Positions 7,375 to 13,371 of a DNA stretch of 15,242 nt are shown here, piece by piece. A program made the translations under genes and the position numbers. The first letter of the stretch is position 1. Each line of letters starts with the position of its first letter. Origin of the DNA: Planctomycetaceae bacterium (GTDB taxonomy: Bacteria; Planctomycetota; Planctomycetia; Pirellulales; Thermoguttaceae); the NCBI GenBank assembly GCA_015062085.1, contig SUVI01000105.1, positions 1 through 15,242 on the forward strand, in the 5' to 3' direction. Under the pieces are notes generated by a model that saw only the letters and a program-made list of their open reading frames with translations, did no database searches and had not been told where the DNA came from.

Positions 7375-7728
7375 CTACTTCTGCACGATCTCATTTTTCT
7401 CATTGACGTGCACCACGATCGGTTTGTGCGCACGCGCTTCTTCATCCGTCATCGTCGCGTACGTGATCAAAACGACCGTGTCGCCGGGGTATCCCAGACG
7501 CGCAGCCGGACCGTTGAGCATGACTGTTCCGGAACCGGCTGGAGCCTCGATCAAATACGTCACAAGACGCTCCCCATTATTCACATTCAGTACATGGACC
7601 TCTTCGCCCGGAAGCATATCCGCCGCTTCAAGCAGATCCTTATCGACCGCGATACTGCCTTCGTAATCCAGTTTCGTCGCAGTAAGCGTGGCACGATGGA
7701 TTTTCGACCGGAACATATGACGCAGCAT
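7375..7728 (-). CDS. panD: Aspartate 1-decarboxylase proenzyme
   Basis: This 117-residue protein matches PanD across its length. MLRHMFRSKIHRATLTATKLDYEGSIAVD includes Lys9 and the self-cleavage site Gly24-Ser25, where the Ser becomes the pyruvoyl group. NNGERLVTYLIEAP and LNGPAARLGYPGDTVVLITYA are the other hallmark blocks. PanD converts aspartate to beta-alanine for pantothenate and coenzyme A. ATG 7728 has AGGAGA about 8 bases upstream. It has its own promoter at 7837-7864 and is separated from pgsA by 207 bases that contain the pgsA promoter. No panB or panC is adjacent. Confidence 0.95.
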   Translation of the reverse strand: MLRHMFRSKIHRATLTATKLDYEGSIAVDKDLLEAADMLPGEEVHVLNVNNGERLVTYLIEAPAGSGTVMLNGPAARLGYPGDTVVLITYATMTDEEARAHKPIVVHVNEKNEIVQK

Positions 7729-7836
7729 TTTTCTTTCTCCTGATTCAAAAGACCCATTCCCGTTCTCTCTCTGTAGAGGGGCCGTCTGAAAAGGGATCCT
7801 GGCACACGGGATGGAAAGGCTCCCACAAACAGTTCC

Positions 7837-7864
7837 ATTATATGAAAATCCCGAAATATTGCAA
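7837..7864 (-). promoter_or_regulatory. Putative sigma-70 promoter for panD
   Basis: On the minus strand TTGCAA (7864-7859) and a perfect TATAAT (7842-7837) are 16 bases apart. The start would be near 7830, giving a ~100-nt leader. The rest of 7729-7954 shows no gene. Confidence 0.5.
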
Positions 7865-7954
7865 GCGGGACACGGCGAAATCAGGCAAAATTTCCCAAAT
7901 TTACGTTTCTGGATAAATATATTTTCACAAATGTCGAACTTTTTTCCGGTCCAT

Positions 7955-8253
7955 CCGGGAACTGCGTACCAGTTTTACCACGGACGACACAGAAAACGCA
8001 CAGAGAAACACGGATCTTAATGCAAAAAGCAGTAAAAAACAGATCGCGCAAACAAATTTTTTGAATTTTTAAAAATTCATTTGTGTCTTTTCGTGTTTTC
8101 CGTGAAATTCGTGTCAGGACACGTTCCCTGTACCTTTTTTCCTCTTTCTTTTCAGTGTGTTTCTGCGTTTCTGCATTTCTGCGTTTCTGCGTTTCTGCGT
8201 TTCTTCTGCGCACTCAGTGGTGAGATCAGACCTGACCGGTACGCAGTTGCCGG
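7955..8253. mobile_element. MITE-like repetitive element, copy 1
   Basis: The ends are inverted repeats: CCGGGAACTGCGTACC at 7955-7970 and GGTACGCAGTTGCCGG at 8238-8253, matching at 15 of 16 positions. Inside each end lies a similar purine-rich stretch read inward (CCACGGACGACACAGAAAAC on the left; reading from the right end, CCACTGAGTGCGCAG then AAACGCAG repeats). A perfect 18-bp palindrome, TGAATTTTTAAAAATTCA, sits at 8062-8079. No transposase or credible coding frame is present; short open frames here are repeat artefacts. Related sequence occurs at 9863-10060. This looks like a non-autonomous or REP-like intergenic element. Confidence 0.65.
8160..8199. repeat. 8-bp microsatellite inside repeat copy 1
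   Basis: TTTCTGCG occurs five times in tandem, one unit reading TTTCTGCA. It lies in the right arm of the MITE-like element and creates misleading low-complexity open frames on both strands. Confidence 0.9.
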
Positions 8254-8313
8254 AAGAACTTTTTTTCCCTTCAAAAAAATTTTTTAACTTTTTTTCTTTT
8301 TTTTGCATAAAAT

Positions 8314-8343
8314 TTGACCTTCGGCATTCTTTATATTTACAAA
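8314..8343 (+). promoter_or_regulatory. Weak putative promoter for the Ala/Gly-rich gene
   Basis: TTGACC (8314-8319) and TACAAA (8338-8343) are spaced 18 bases, downstream of an A/T-rich run. The match is partial, so this is tentative. Confidence 0.35.
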
Positions 8344-8401
8344 GGGCAAGATGATTGCCAAGTGAAACTGAAAGATCGATTTCAAAAAAAGGAGGAATGT
8401 C

Positions 8402-8734
8402 ATGAGACCGCCAAGACCGCCACGTCCAGGAAGTATGGCCGACACCACTTTAAAAGGAGCTGTGGGAGCCAGTATTGGAACTGCCGCCGGTGCCGGATTG
8501 ACCGCGGCTGGAGCAACGCAGGTCGGAGGAGCTATCACTGCAGTGAGTACTGCAGCGGTTGAAGCAACTTCAGCAATTCCCGTCGTCGGATCGGTTTGCA
8601 GTGCCGTCAGCGGCGGAGCTGCCGCAGCTGGAACTGCAGTTGGCGGAGCAGTTGCGGCCGCATTGCCTGTTGTTGCTCCGTTTGCGATCATTGGTCTGGG
8701 AATTTGGGGAATCAGCAAGCTGTTGGAGGATTAA
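8402..8734 (+). CDS. Small Ala/Gly-rich hydrophobic protein, unknown
   Basis: This 110-residue protein has a Pro/Arg-rich head (MRPPRPPRPGSM) and then an almost continuous small-residue hydrophobic stretch with many GxxxG-like spacings, such as GAVGASIGTAAGAGLTAAGA and GGAAAAGTAVGGAVAAALPV. It ends in FAIIGLGIWGISKLLED. It contains 27 Ala and 18 Gly, with few charges. An AAAGGAGG ribosome binding site about 7 bases before ATG 8402 is among the strongest in the window and supports real translation; Met12 is an alternative start. The composition fits a glycine-zipper membrane or oligomer-forming peptide, and small bacteriocin-like peptides can look like this, but there are no export or immunity genes nearby. 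I do not recognise the family. It is isolated, between a MITE-like element and a hairpin-rich spacer. Confidence 0.65.
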   Translation: MRPPRPPRPGSMADTTLKGAVGASIGTAAGAGLTAAGATQVGGAITAVSTAAVEATSAIPVVGSVCSAVSGGAAAAGTAVGGAVAAALPVVAPFAIIGLGIWGISKLLED

Positions 8735-9065
8735 CGGCTCCGTGAGTACCTTTGACTCTGGCTTGGTCCGTCCGTCCGAGAACACGCACCCCGAAGATGG
8801 ACCGAGTCAGAATTTATTATCAGAATTTATCAAAAAAACGGTTTTTTCCATGATTTCAGTTCTGCTTAAAATATTTTGTTTATCACAACACTGCGGCGAT
8901 ACTGATGTCTGCAATCGTGACGACTTGGCTGATTTCTTACGGCTGGCTCGGAAATTATCAAGTCTTCCCTGGTAATGGAGATCATGGAACAGTCTGTCCA
9001 TTTTCTGGACCTAATTAGAACGGCTCAGAGCTGTACACTTGAGGAATTTTGATTTTTAAGATCGG

Positions 9066-9106
9066 GCGGTTTCCGAATGGCTTTCTGGATCTCCTCTGGA
9101 AACCGC
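9066..9106. terminator. Terminator-like hairpin
   Basis: GCGGTTTCC (9066-9074) pairs perfectly with GGAAACCGC (9098-9106) around a 23-base loop. The following sequence is only moderately T-rich, so termination activity is uncertain. Confidence 0.4.
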
Positions 9107-9140
9107 TGCTACTCTTCATTTGTGTAAAATTTCTCGTTCC

Positions 9141-9167
9141 GGGGAAATTTCCAGTCTAAATTTCCCC
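9141..9167. terminator. Perfect 10-bp hairpin, possible terminator
   Basis: GGGGAAATTT (9141-9150) and AAATTTCCCC (9158-9167) form a perfect stem with a 7-base loop. TGTGTAAAATTT at 9121-9132 and TGTGTAAAAAATTT at 9170-9183 flank it as direct repeats. A T7 run at 9181-9187 lies 13 bases past the stem. A further CCCGTA-AAA-TACGGG hairpin follows at 9197-9211. Confidence 0.45.
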
Positions 9168-9260
9168 CTTGTGTAAAAAATTTTTTTGCGTTTCATCCCG
9201 TAAAATACGGGCTCAAAAAAATATTTTCAAAAAAATTTACAAAAAAAGCGGGGAAGGTAC

Positions 9261-9289
9261 TTGACATTCAGGATCCCCTAAGCTATACT
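9261..9289 (+). promoter_or_regulatory. Strong sigma-70-type promoter
   Basis: A perfect TTGACA (9261-9266) is followed after 17 bases by TATACT (9284-9289), with A/T-rich tracts upstream. This is the best promoter on the plus strand. It predicts a start near 9296 and a leader of about 190 nt before the gene at 9484. Confidence 0.8.
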
Positions 9290-9295
9290 TGATTG

Positions 9296-9483
9296 TGTTG
9301 AGAGAAGAATTCGTTTTTTCGATGTCCGATTGTTGAAAACAGAGAAAGCGGGCGATTCAAAGGATGGTGGTAGTTTCAGCCCGCAAGCCCCTTGAATAAA
9401 ATTGATGTCATTTTCCTGCCGGTCAGTCCGGCCGGCACAAGTAAAGCAATTTTACGCGCCTCTGCGCGGTCAAGGAGTGTACC
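9296..9483 (+). promoter_or_regulatory. Structured 5' leader, candidate cis-regulatory RNA
   Basis: Several stems occupy the leader. GCGGGC (9348-9353) pairs with GCCCGC (9379-9384). ATTCAA and GG (9355-9360, 9362-9363) pair with CC and TTGAAT (9390-9397), leaving A9361 bulged; the two pairings cross, as in an H-type pseudoknot. Next come TGCCGG/CCGGCA (9417-9422/9432-9437), GTAAA/TTTAC (9441-9445/9451-9455) and CGCGC-CTCT-GCGCG (9455-9468). The last ends three bases before the AAGGAG ribosome binding site. I do not recognise a known riboswitch class. Confidence 0.5.
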
Positions 9484-9750
9484 ATGTATCACGCTCAGTA
9501 CGGATTACATATCGTTCGCAGCCCGCGAACTTCGCAGGAACGTCGTGCCAATTCCCCCATTCGTCCGGTGGACCAGCCGCATGACAACGAATATACGGTG
9601 AAATTCCGCCGTCGTTCTTTGCCCTCTCAGTATGATGAAACGATTACCGGCAGGCTTCGTTCCCGGTCTTGGAAGGAACAGAAGCGCACGCAGGTCGAAG
9701 GTGCTGTAGTTGGAAAAAGAATGAAAAGACGGAAGCCGTGGATGGAGTAA
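9484..9750 (+). CDS. Small highly basic protein, unknown
   Basis: This 88-residue protein contains 15 Arg and 6 Lys against 9 acidic residues, with basic runs KFRRR, GRLRSRSWKEQKR and GKRMKRRK near the C-terminus, and no hydrophobic helix. Such composition suggests nucleic-acid or ribosome binding, but I do not recognise a family. AAGGAG ends 8 bases before ATG 9484, a good ribosome binding site. The gene has its own near-consensus promoter (9261), a long structured leader and a strong terminator (9824-9856), so it appears to be a monocistronic, well-expressed unit. A regulatory loop in which the protein binds its leader is conceivable but is inference. Confidence 0.7.
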   Translation: MYHAQYGLHIVRSPRTSQERRANSPIRPVDQPHDNEYTVKFRRRSLPSQYDETITGRLRSRSWKEQKRTQVEGAVVGKRMKRRKPWME

Positions 9751-9823
9751 TTCGTACGGGTTCTCGAGATCAGTTCCTTTTTCAACTCTTCGATCTCTAA
9801 TATATGAATGATTTCTGACACTT

Positions 9824-9856
9824 GGCCGCACGTTTTTTCGCGTGCGGTCCTTTTTT
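9824..9856 (+). terminator. Rho-independent terminator
   Basis: CCGCACG (9826-9832) pairs with CGTGCGG (9841-9847) around an 8-base T-rich loop, followed by TCC and TTTTTT. It closes the transcript of the basic protein about 75 bases after its stop. Confidence 0.8.
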
Positions 9857-9862
9857 GGCCCA

Positions 9863-10060
9863 TCTGACAGATGCGTACCTGTTTCACCACTGAAAATACT
9901 GGATTTATACGGCGGCACATAGAATTTTAAACACGAAAAGCACAAAAAACGCGAAATGGATCTCAAAAAATTTTTTAAAAACATTTTGCGAGATCCGTGT
10001 TTTTTCGTGCTTTTCGTGTTCCCCCTTCTGCGCTCTCAGTAGTAAATTTCCCGGTGTTAG
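9863..10060. mobile_element. MITE-like repetitive element, copy 2 (diverged)
   Basis: The left part (ATGCGTACCTGTTTCACCAC from 9871) matches the left end of copy 1 (7959-7982) at 19 of 24 positions. The right part (TTCTGCGCTCTCAGTAGTAA at 10026-10045) matches 8204-8223 at 17 of 20. Between them is a long imperfect palindrome: AACACGAAAAGCAC at 9930-9943 pairs perfectly with 10007-10020, and GGATCTC (9958-9964) with GAGATCC (9990-9996). No coding capacity is seen. Confidence 0.55.
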
Positions 10061-10101
10061 GTTTTTGGCTAAAGATCCCACGCGAGACGACACTCTGCTT
10101 G

Positions 10102-10185
10102 AAAAGCGACGCGAGACGCGCCGACTCCCAAAAGCGATGCGAGACGCACCGCCTCCTAAAAGCGACGCGAGACGCGCCGCCTCCC
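10102..10185. repeat. Three 28-bp tandem hairpin repeats
   Basis: Units 10102-10129, 10130-10157 and 10158-10185 share AAAAGCGAYGCGAGACGCRC followed by a CCGmCTCCy tail, with no spacers. Each can fold as CGAYGCG-AGA-CGCRCCG with one A/C mismatch. In the middle unit C becomes T (10138) and its partner G becomes A (10148), keeping the pair. A degenerate partial unit precedes at 10071-10101. The array abuts dispersed element copy B. Confidence 0.8.
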
Positions 10186-10188
10186 AAA

Positions 10189-10284
10189 CTGGCTGCCCGT
10201 CATGTCGTGACGCCCGTGAGGAAGAAACATCTTGAAAGTTGTTTCTCCCTCAAACTCCCTCTTCAAGAACTTTTTGATATTTTG
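10189..10284. repeat. Dispersed hairpin element, copy B
   Basis: This is the second copy of the element at 4955-5049, in the same orientation and one base longer. Its hairpin pairs 10217-10231 with 10238-10252 around TTGAAA. Relative to copy A a G-C pair is replaced by A-T at the same stem position. It lies just past the 3' end of the zinc-ribbon gene. Confidence 0.85.
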
Positions 10285-10310
10285 TTTTTTGATGTTTTCT
10301 TTTTTCTCAG

Positions 10311-11330
10311 CTACTTTCTCCGGTTCGCCATGTTCATCACCTGCACCACGGTACCGATCGTCGCCATCGTAGACGCATTCCGAGCCGCCGATGCCGCACT
10401 GGAAGCCGAAGATGCCGCAGCTTCTGCGTGCCGGTTCATCTCATTCATGACCCGCATCTCTTCCCGATGCTCACGGTCCGCCCGATCCTCGGCAACCATG
10501 AAGCGCATCGCCTCGGGGAGCGTTTCCGCAAGCCGATTTTCAAGAATGGCGATCAGACGCGAGATCGCTATCGGACGGAAGTATTCTTTGCCAGTCGGCG
10601 GGTCCGGACAAAACTCAAAATACCGCTCAAAATACCGCTCAAAATCTGCGTCCGTGTCCGGATACGGAGGCAATTCCGCAGGAGCCTGAGGGATCGGGAT
10701 CGCTTTTTGCGATTCTTTATAGCTCTTTGAGATCTTCATCCAAAATGCATGTACCACGACCCTCCAAATGAACAGGAGTATCCCAAGGATGAAAAATATA
10801 TAGAGCGCGTCTCCAAAATTTGAGAGAAGATCCCAATCTCTATTATGAAGACCGATGCCGAAAATTCCAAGCCAAAAAGCAATAAAAAAAGCGGTTATGC
10901 AGGACGACTGTCTGTCCGCACGCTTCTGAAACACATTGCGCAGCTCCAAAGCCTTCTGAAATTCTAGAGTCTCCTTTTCATATTGCGCATAAAGTGCCGA
11001 GTACTGCGGCTCGTATTCCCGACATCTCTTCTGAAAATCCAGTTCCTGCTGATTTTTGATGAACTCCAGTGCGCGCTGAAGAACATTGACAGCCTCCTGA
11101 CCGACCGGGTAAACAGAAGATGTTTCTTTTGGTCCTTCGGCCAGAACGCCAACGCACTGTGCTTCCGCAGTATCTGCGCTCACCGTTCCCGGCACAGGCG
11201 GAGGCGCGGCTGTCACGAACTCGACCTTCTCTTCCGGGGCTTTCCGAATGAATTCCGTCCCGCCGCATTCCCGGCATTTGCCGACGTTTGCTTCATAGAG
11301 TGCAAAACAGTTTTTGCAGATCCAAAACAT
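10311..11330 (-). CDS. Zinc-ribbon membrane protein with coiled-coil, unknown
   Basis: I choose ATG 11330, which has AAGGAG 7-8 bases upstream, over the longer frame from 11402, because the extra codons would run through a terminator. The 339 residues begin MFWICKNCFALYEANVGKCR and continue ECGG: Cys5, Cys8, Cys19 and Cys22 form a C4 zinc ribbon. A Pro/Thr-rich linker, a charged helical region (about 85-140), two membrane helices (about 143-162 and 173-195) and a cytosolic tail follow. The tail holds a FERYFERYFEF duplication from a 12-bp tandem repeat (around 10615-10645) and an Ala/Ser-rich end. I do not know a function. It follows the toroid protein gene on the same strand and may be expressed by read-through. 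Confidence 0.72.
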   Translation of the reverse strand: MFWICKNCFALYEANVGKCRECGGTEFIRKAPEEKVEFVTAAPPPVPGTVSADTAEAQCVGVLAEGPKETSSVYPVGQEAVNVLQRALEFIKNQQELDFQKRCREYEPQYSALYAQYEKETLEFQKALELRNVFQKRADRQSSCITAFFIAFWLGIFGIGLHNRDWDLLSNFGDALYIFFILGILLFIWRVVVHAFWMKISKSYKESQKAIPIPQAPAELPPYPDTDADFERYFERYFEFCPDPPTGKEYFRPIAISRLIAILENRLAETLPEAMRFMVAEDRADREHREEMRVMNEMNRHAEAAASSASSAASAARNASTMATIGTVVQVMNMANRRK

Positions 11331-11360
11331 TGAAGTCTCCTTAAAATGAAAAACGCGACG

Positions 11361-11395
11361 AAAAAATATCCGGAAGGAAAAACTTCCCTCCGGAT
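11361..11395 (-). terminator. Rho-independent terminator between toroid and zinc-ribbon genes
   Basis: Read on the minus strand, 11395-11384 and 11379-11368 form a 12-bp stem (ATCCGGAGGGAA with one G-T wobble) with a 4-base loop, followed by ATTTTTT. It lies 30 bases after the stop of the gene at 11425 and before the ribosome binding site of the next gene. Confidence 0.85.
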
Positions 11396-11424
11396 CGTTC
11401 ATTCAAAATCGGTCAGTCCGCAAA

Positions 11425-12924
11425 TCATTCAAGCGCGGCCGGTTTATCCAGCGTCTGCGACTGATAGATCGGCTGGTGACGATAGTAGACCTCCAGCGTC
11501 ATGATCGAAAGCGCCGTCGCGTAGAGACGACCTCCGGAATCACTATGGCTTCCCGCCGGATTCCAGCTTCCTTTGGCATGAACTTCATCTTTGATCTGGC
11601 TGTCAACGAGCTTGTCGCGCATTCTCGCGTTCCACTTCGTCCACGGATCGCCGCCGTAGTGGCGCATGACCTGCGTCGCATAGTAGTTGTAATACATATC
11701 GTTGGACGGTCCCATCTGATTGAGGTATTCGACCCCTTTCTTCAGAGCCGGATTGTCCTGTTTCCATCCGTAGTACATACGGCAGAGAAGACCGATGGCT
11801 GTGCAGGCCGCGCCTTTACCCGGAGTCGTGTATCCATAGTACGCGCCGTTTTCCTGCTGGACCGTATTGAGGAAATTCATCGCCTTGGCCGTGCAGTTCG
11901 GATTCACAGTCAGGTAACCCATGTATCCGCTCTTGAGCGCCATGAGCTGCCAACCCACGACCGAAGTATCCCCGGCCTGCTGAGGACTGTAACGCCAGCC
12001 GCCGCCATTCGGATCCTGCGCGTACATGACAAAGTTGAGGGTGGCCTGAGCTGGCTTCTTAAGGCTGCTGTCTTTCGTCATGGCGTAGGCTTCGGTCAGA
12101 CAGATCGTCGCGAGACCGTGAGCGTACATCGTTCCCTGCTTCTGATGGAGCGAACCGCCTTTTTTGGGATCCAGCTTGATATTGTGGCACAGATAGAGCA
12201 GACCGGCACCGATCTGTTTTTTGTAGGATCCATCCTTGTGCGTCATGCCGCAGCCGAGGAAGGGGAGGATCCCCATCGCAGTCGCGCCGTTGGTACACTG
12301 GGTCATGGTACCCGGGTTTTTGCAGTCGCAATTTCCGACCAGGCAGTGATTGTAGTTCCAGCTTCCATCACGGAGCTGGTGACGCGCGATCCATTCCAGA
12401 CCACGTTTCACGGCATTCTGCGAGGCAGCCGTTCCACCATTGGCAAGAGCGGAAGCGTCCGCGTGTTTACGGCCTTCCAGACCACGTCCAGAAGTATAGC
12501 TGGCCGACATATCCGCGACGGACGCCTGCGATTTCACGTCCGCAGTGGGCGTGAATTCGACTACTGCCGGCGGCGGTTCATCATCCATAGTGTCCGCAAC
12601 ATCGACCTCGACTGCAACGTCTTCGGGAGTATCCACGGAAACTTCCGTTTCCACTTCTTCCATCTCTTCGACCTCAACGTCCATATCGAGTTCTTCGACT
12701 TCTTCCTCTTCAATGACTTCTTCCTCGACGATCTCCTCGTCGGCAGTGGAAGTGATGAACATCGCCTGCTTGCGCTGCTGCTGGTCCACCTGGAAAAACA
12801 TCATCACGATAAGAACGCAAGTATGAACGACCATACTGACGAGCCAGCTGGGCGTCCGTTCGAGGAGGCTGCCTTTATTGTCGATATATTCGACAACTTC
12901 CTGGTTTTCGTTATCCTGCGACAT
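11425..12924 (-). CDS. Membrane-anchored prenyltransferase/squalene-cyclase-like repeat protein
   Basis: The 499-residue protein has a short N-tail, one membrane helix (about 26-44, SWLVSMVVHTCVLIVMMFF), a strongly acidic Glu/Val-rich tether (about 62-125), then a toroid domain from about 168. The toroid repeats resemble those of squalene cyclase and prenyltransferase: GLEWIARHQLRDGSWNY, GGGWRYSPQQAGDTSVVGWQ, NGAYYGYTTPGKGAACTAIG and GSWNPAGSHSDSGGRLYATA. Such proteins with this anchor are common in planctomycetes and are not thought to be hopanoid enzymes; I see no DxDD cyclase motif, so catalysis is unproven. The toroid probably faces outside the cytoplasm. AAAGGA precedes the ATG; promoter at 13072-13100, terminator at 11361-11395. 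Confidence 0.85.
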   Translation of the reverse strand: MSQDNENQEVVEYIDNKGSLLERTPSWLVSMVVHTCVLIVMMFFQVDQQQRKQAMFITSTADEEIVEEEVIEEEEVEELDMDVEVEEMEEVETEVSVDTPEDVAVEVDVADTMDDEPPPAVVEFTPTADVKSQASVADMSASYTSGRGLEGRKHADASALANGGTAASQNAVKRGLEWIARHQLRDGSWNYNHCLVGNCDCKNPGTMTQCTNGATAMGILPFLGCGMTHKDGSYKKQIGAGLLYLCHNIKLDPKKGGSLHQKQGTMYAHGLATICLTEAYAMTKDSSLKKPAQATLNFVMYAQDPNGGGWRYSPQQAGDTSVVGWQLMALKSGYMGYLTVNPNCTAKAMNFLNTVQQENGAYYGYTTPGKGAACTAIGLLCRMYYGWKQDNPALKKGVEYLNQMGPSNDMYYNYYATQVMRHYGGDPWTKWNARMRDKLVDSQIKDEVHAKGSWNPAGSHSDSGGRLYATALSIMTLEVYYRHQPIYQSQTLDKPAALE

Positions 12925-13371
12925 AACCGGATCCTTTGAAAAGAATGACCTTCACTTACTCTGCATCCGCCCTCGCCGACGCCGCGAAAGTTTTCCGGCA
13001 ACCAGTGCGGGGAAATGCTTAAGGCGCAAAACGGGCCAAAGAACCACTTAATAGTCCTGACCCAATTTTTATATTCTAACTCATTTTTGTAAAAGTGCAA
13101 GCATAAACTTCCAAAATTTACAAAAATTCCCTAAAAAATTCAAAAAAAATTTTTTAAAACACGAATTTCCCCAATGATCCACAGTTTTCGAGCGTCTGCG
13201 TTTGCCGAAAGTCCCTTTTAAAGAGGAATTTAGATGCGTTCGGCCTCCTTTTTACGTTTCAAAGCTCATAAAAAGTCCCCAAACACCCACAGCCTTCAAT
13301 GCTCTCCACATGAAAAAAAGGAGGGGGAGAACACCGAAGGCGATGGAGGCGTTCGATACAGCAGGAGACTC
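12925..13371. other. Intergenic region: leader, promoter and A/T-rich upstream tract
   Basis: 12925-13066 would be the ~140-nt leader of the toroid gene. A promoter lies at 13072-13100. 13101-13160 is A/T-rich with an AAAAAAAATTTTTT tract and could act as an UP element; the same kind of tract occurs at 8272 and 9963. 13161-13371 lies downstream of the oxidoreductase stop; an imperfect minus-strand hairpin (CGAACGC/GCCTTCG) and a distant T-run are too weak to call a terminator. No gene is seen. Confidence 0.6.
13072..13100 (-). promoter_or_regulatory. Sigma-70-type promoter for toroid protein gene
   Basis: On the minus strand TTGCAC (13100-13095) is followed after 17 bases by TAGAAT (13077-13072), with A/T-rich sequence upstream. 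Confidence 0.6.

Larger units (their letters stand above)
8735..9260 (+). other. Hairpin-rich spacer without a clear gene
   Basis: No convincing gene is seen. After the 8734 stop, GACTC (8754-8758) and GGTCC (8765-8769) pair with GGACC (8799-8803) and GAGTC (8804-8808). Further hairpins lie at 9066-9106, 9141-9167 and 9197-9211. From 8854 to 9018 one frame is open for 55 codons, ending MSAIVTTWLISYGWLG... from ATG 8905 (37 residues). It has no ribosome binding site and could be a gene remnant. The final 45 bases are A/T-rich tracts upstream of the promoter at 9261, resembling an UP element. Confidence 0.6.

Noticed and set aside
7881..8308. Low-complexity open frames rich in ETQKRRNA or CVSAFLRF
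   Set aside because: They arise from the TTTCTGCG microsatellite inside the MITE-like element and appear on both strands.
9296..9856. A known structural RNA such as RNase P RNA or tmRNA
   Set aside because: The hallmark conserved segments of these RNAs were looked for and not found, and the unit contains a well-initiated coding frame.
9505..9984. 159-residue open frame on the minus strand
   Set aside because: It crosses the terminator and runs antisense to the basic protein gene, which has promoter, ribosome binding site and terminator.
10102..10185. CRISPR array
   Set aside because: Units are directly adjacent with no spacers, and no cas genes are present.
11331..11402. N-terminal extension of the zinc-ribbon protein from ATG 11402
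   Set aside because: It would translate through the terminator hairpin and lacks a good ribosome binding site; ATG 11330 has AAGGAG and begins right before the zinc ribbon.
11476..12939. 487-residue open frame on the plus strand
   Set aside because: Antisense shadow of the toroid protein, whose motifs, promoter and terminator are on the minus strand.
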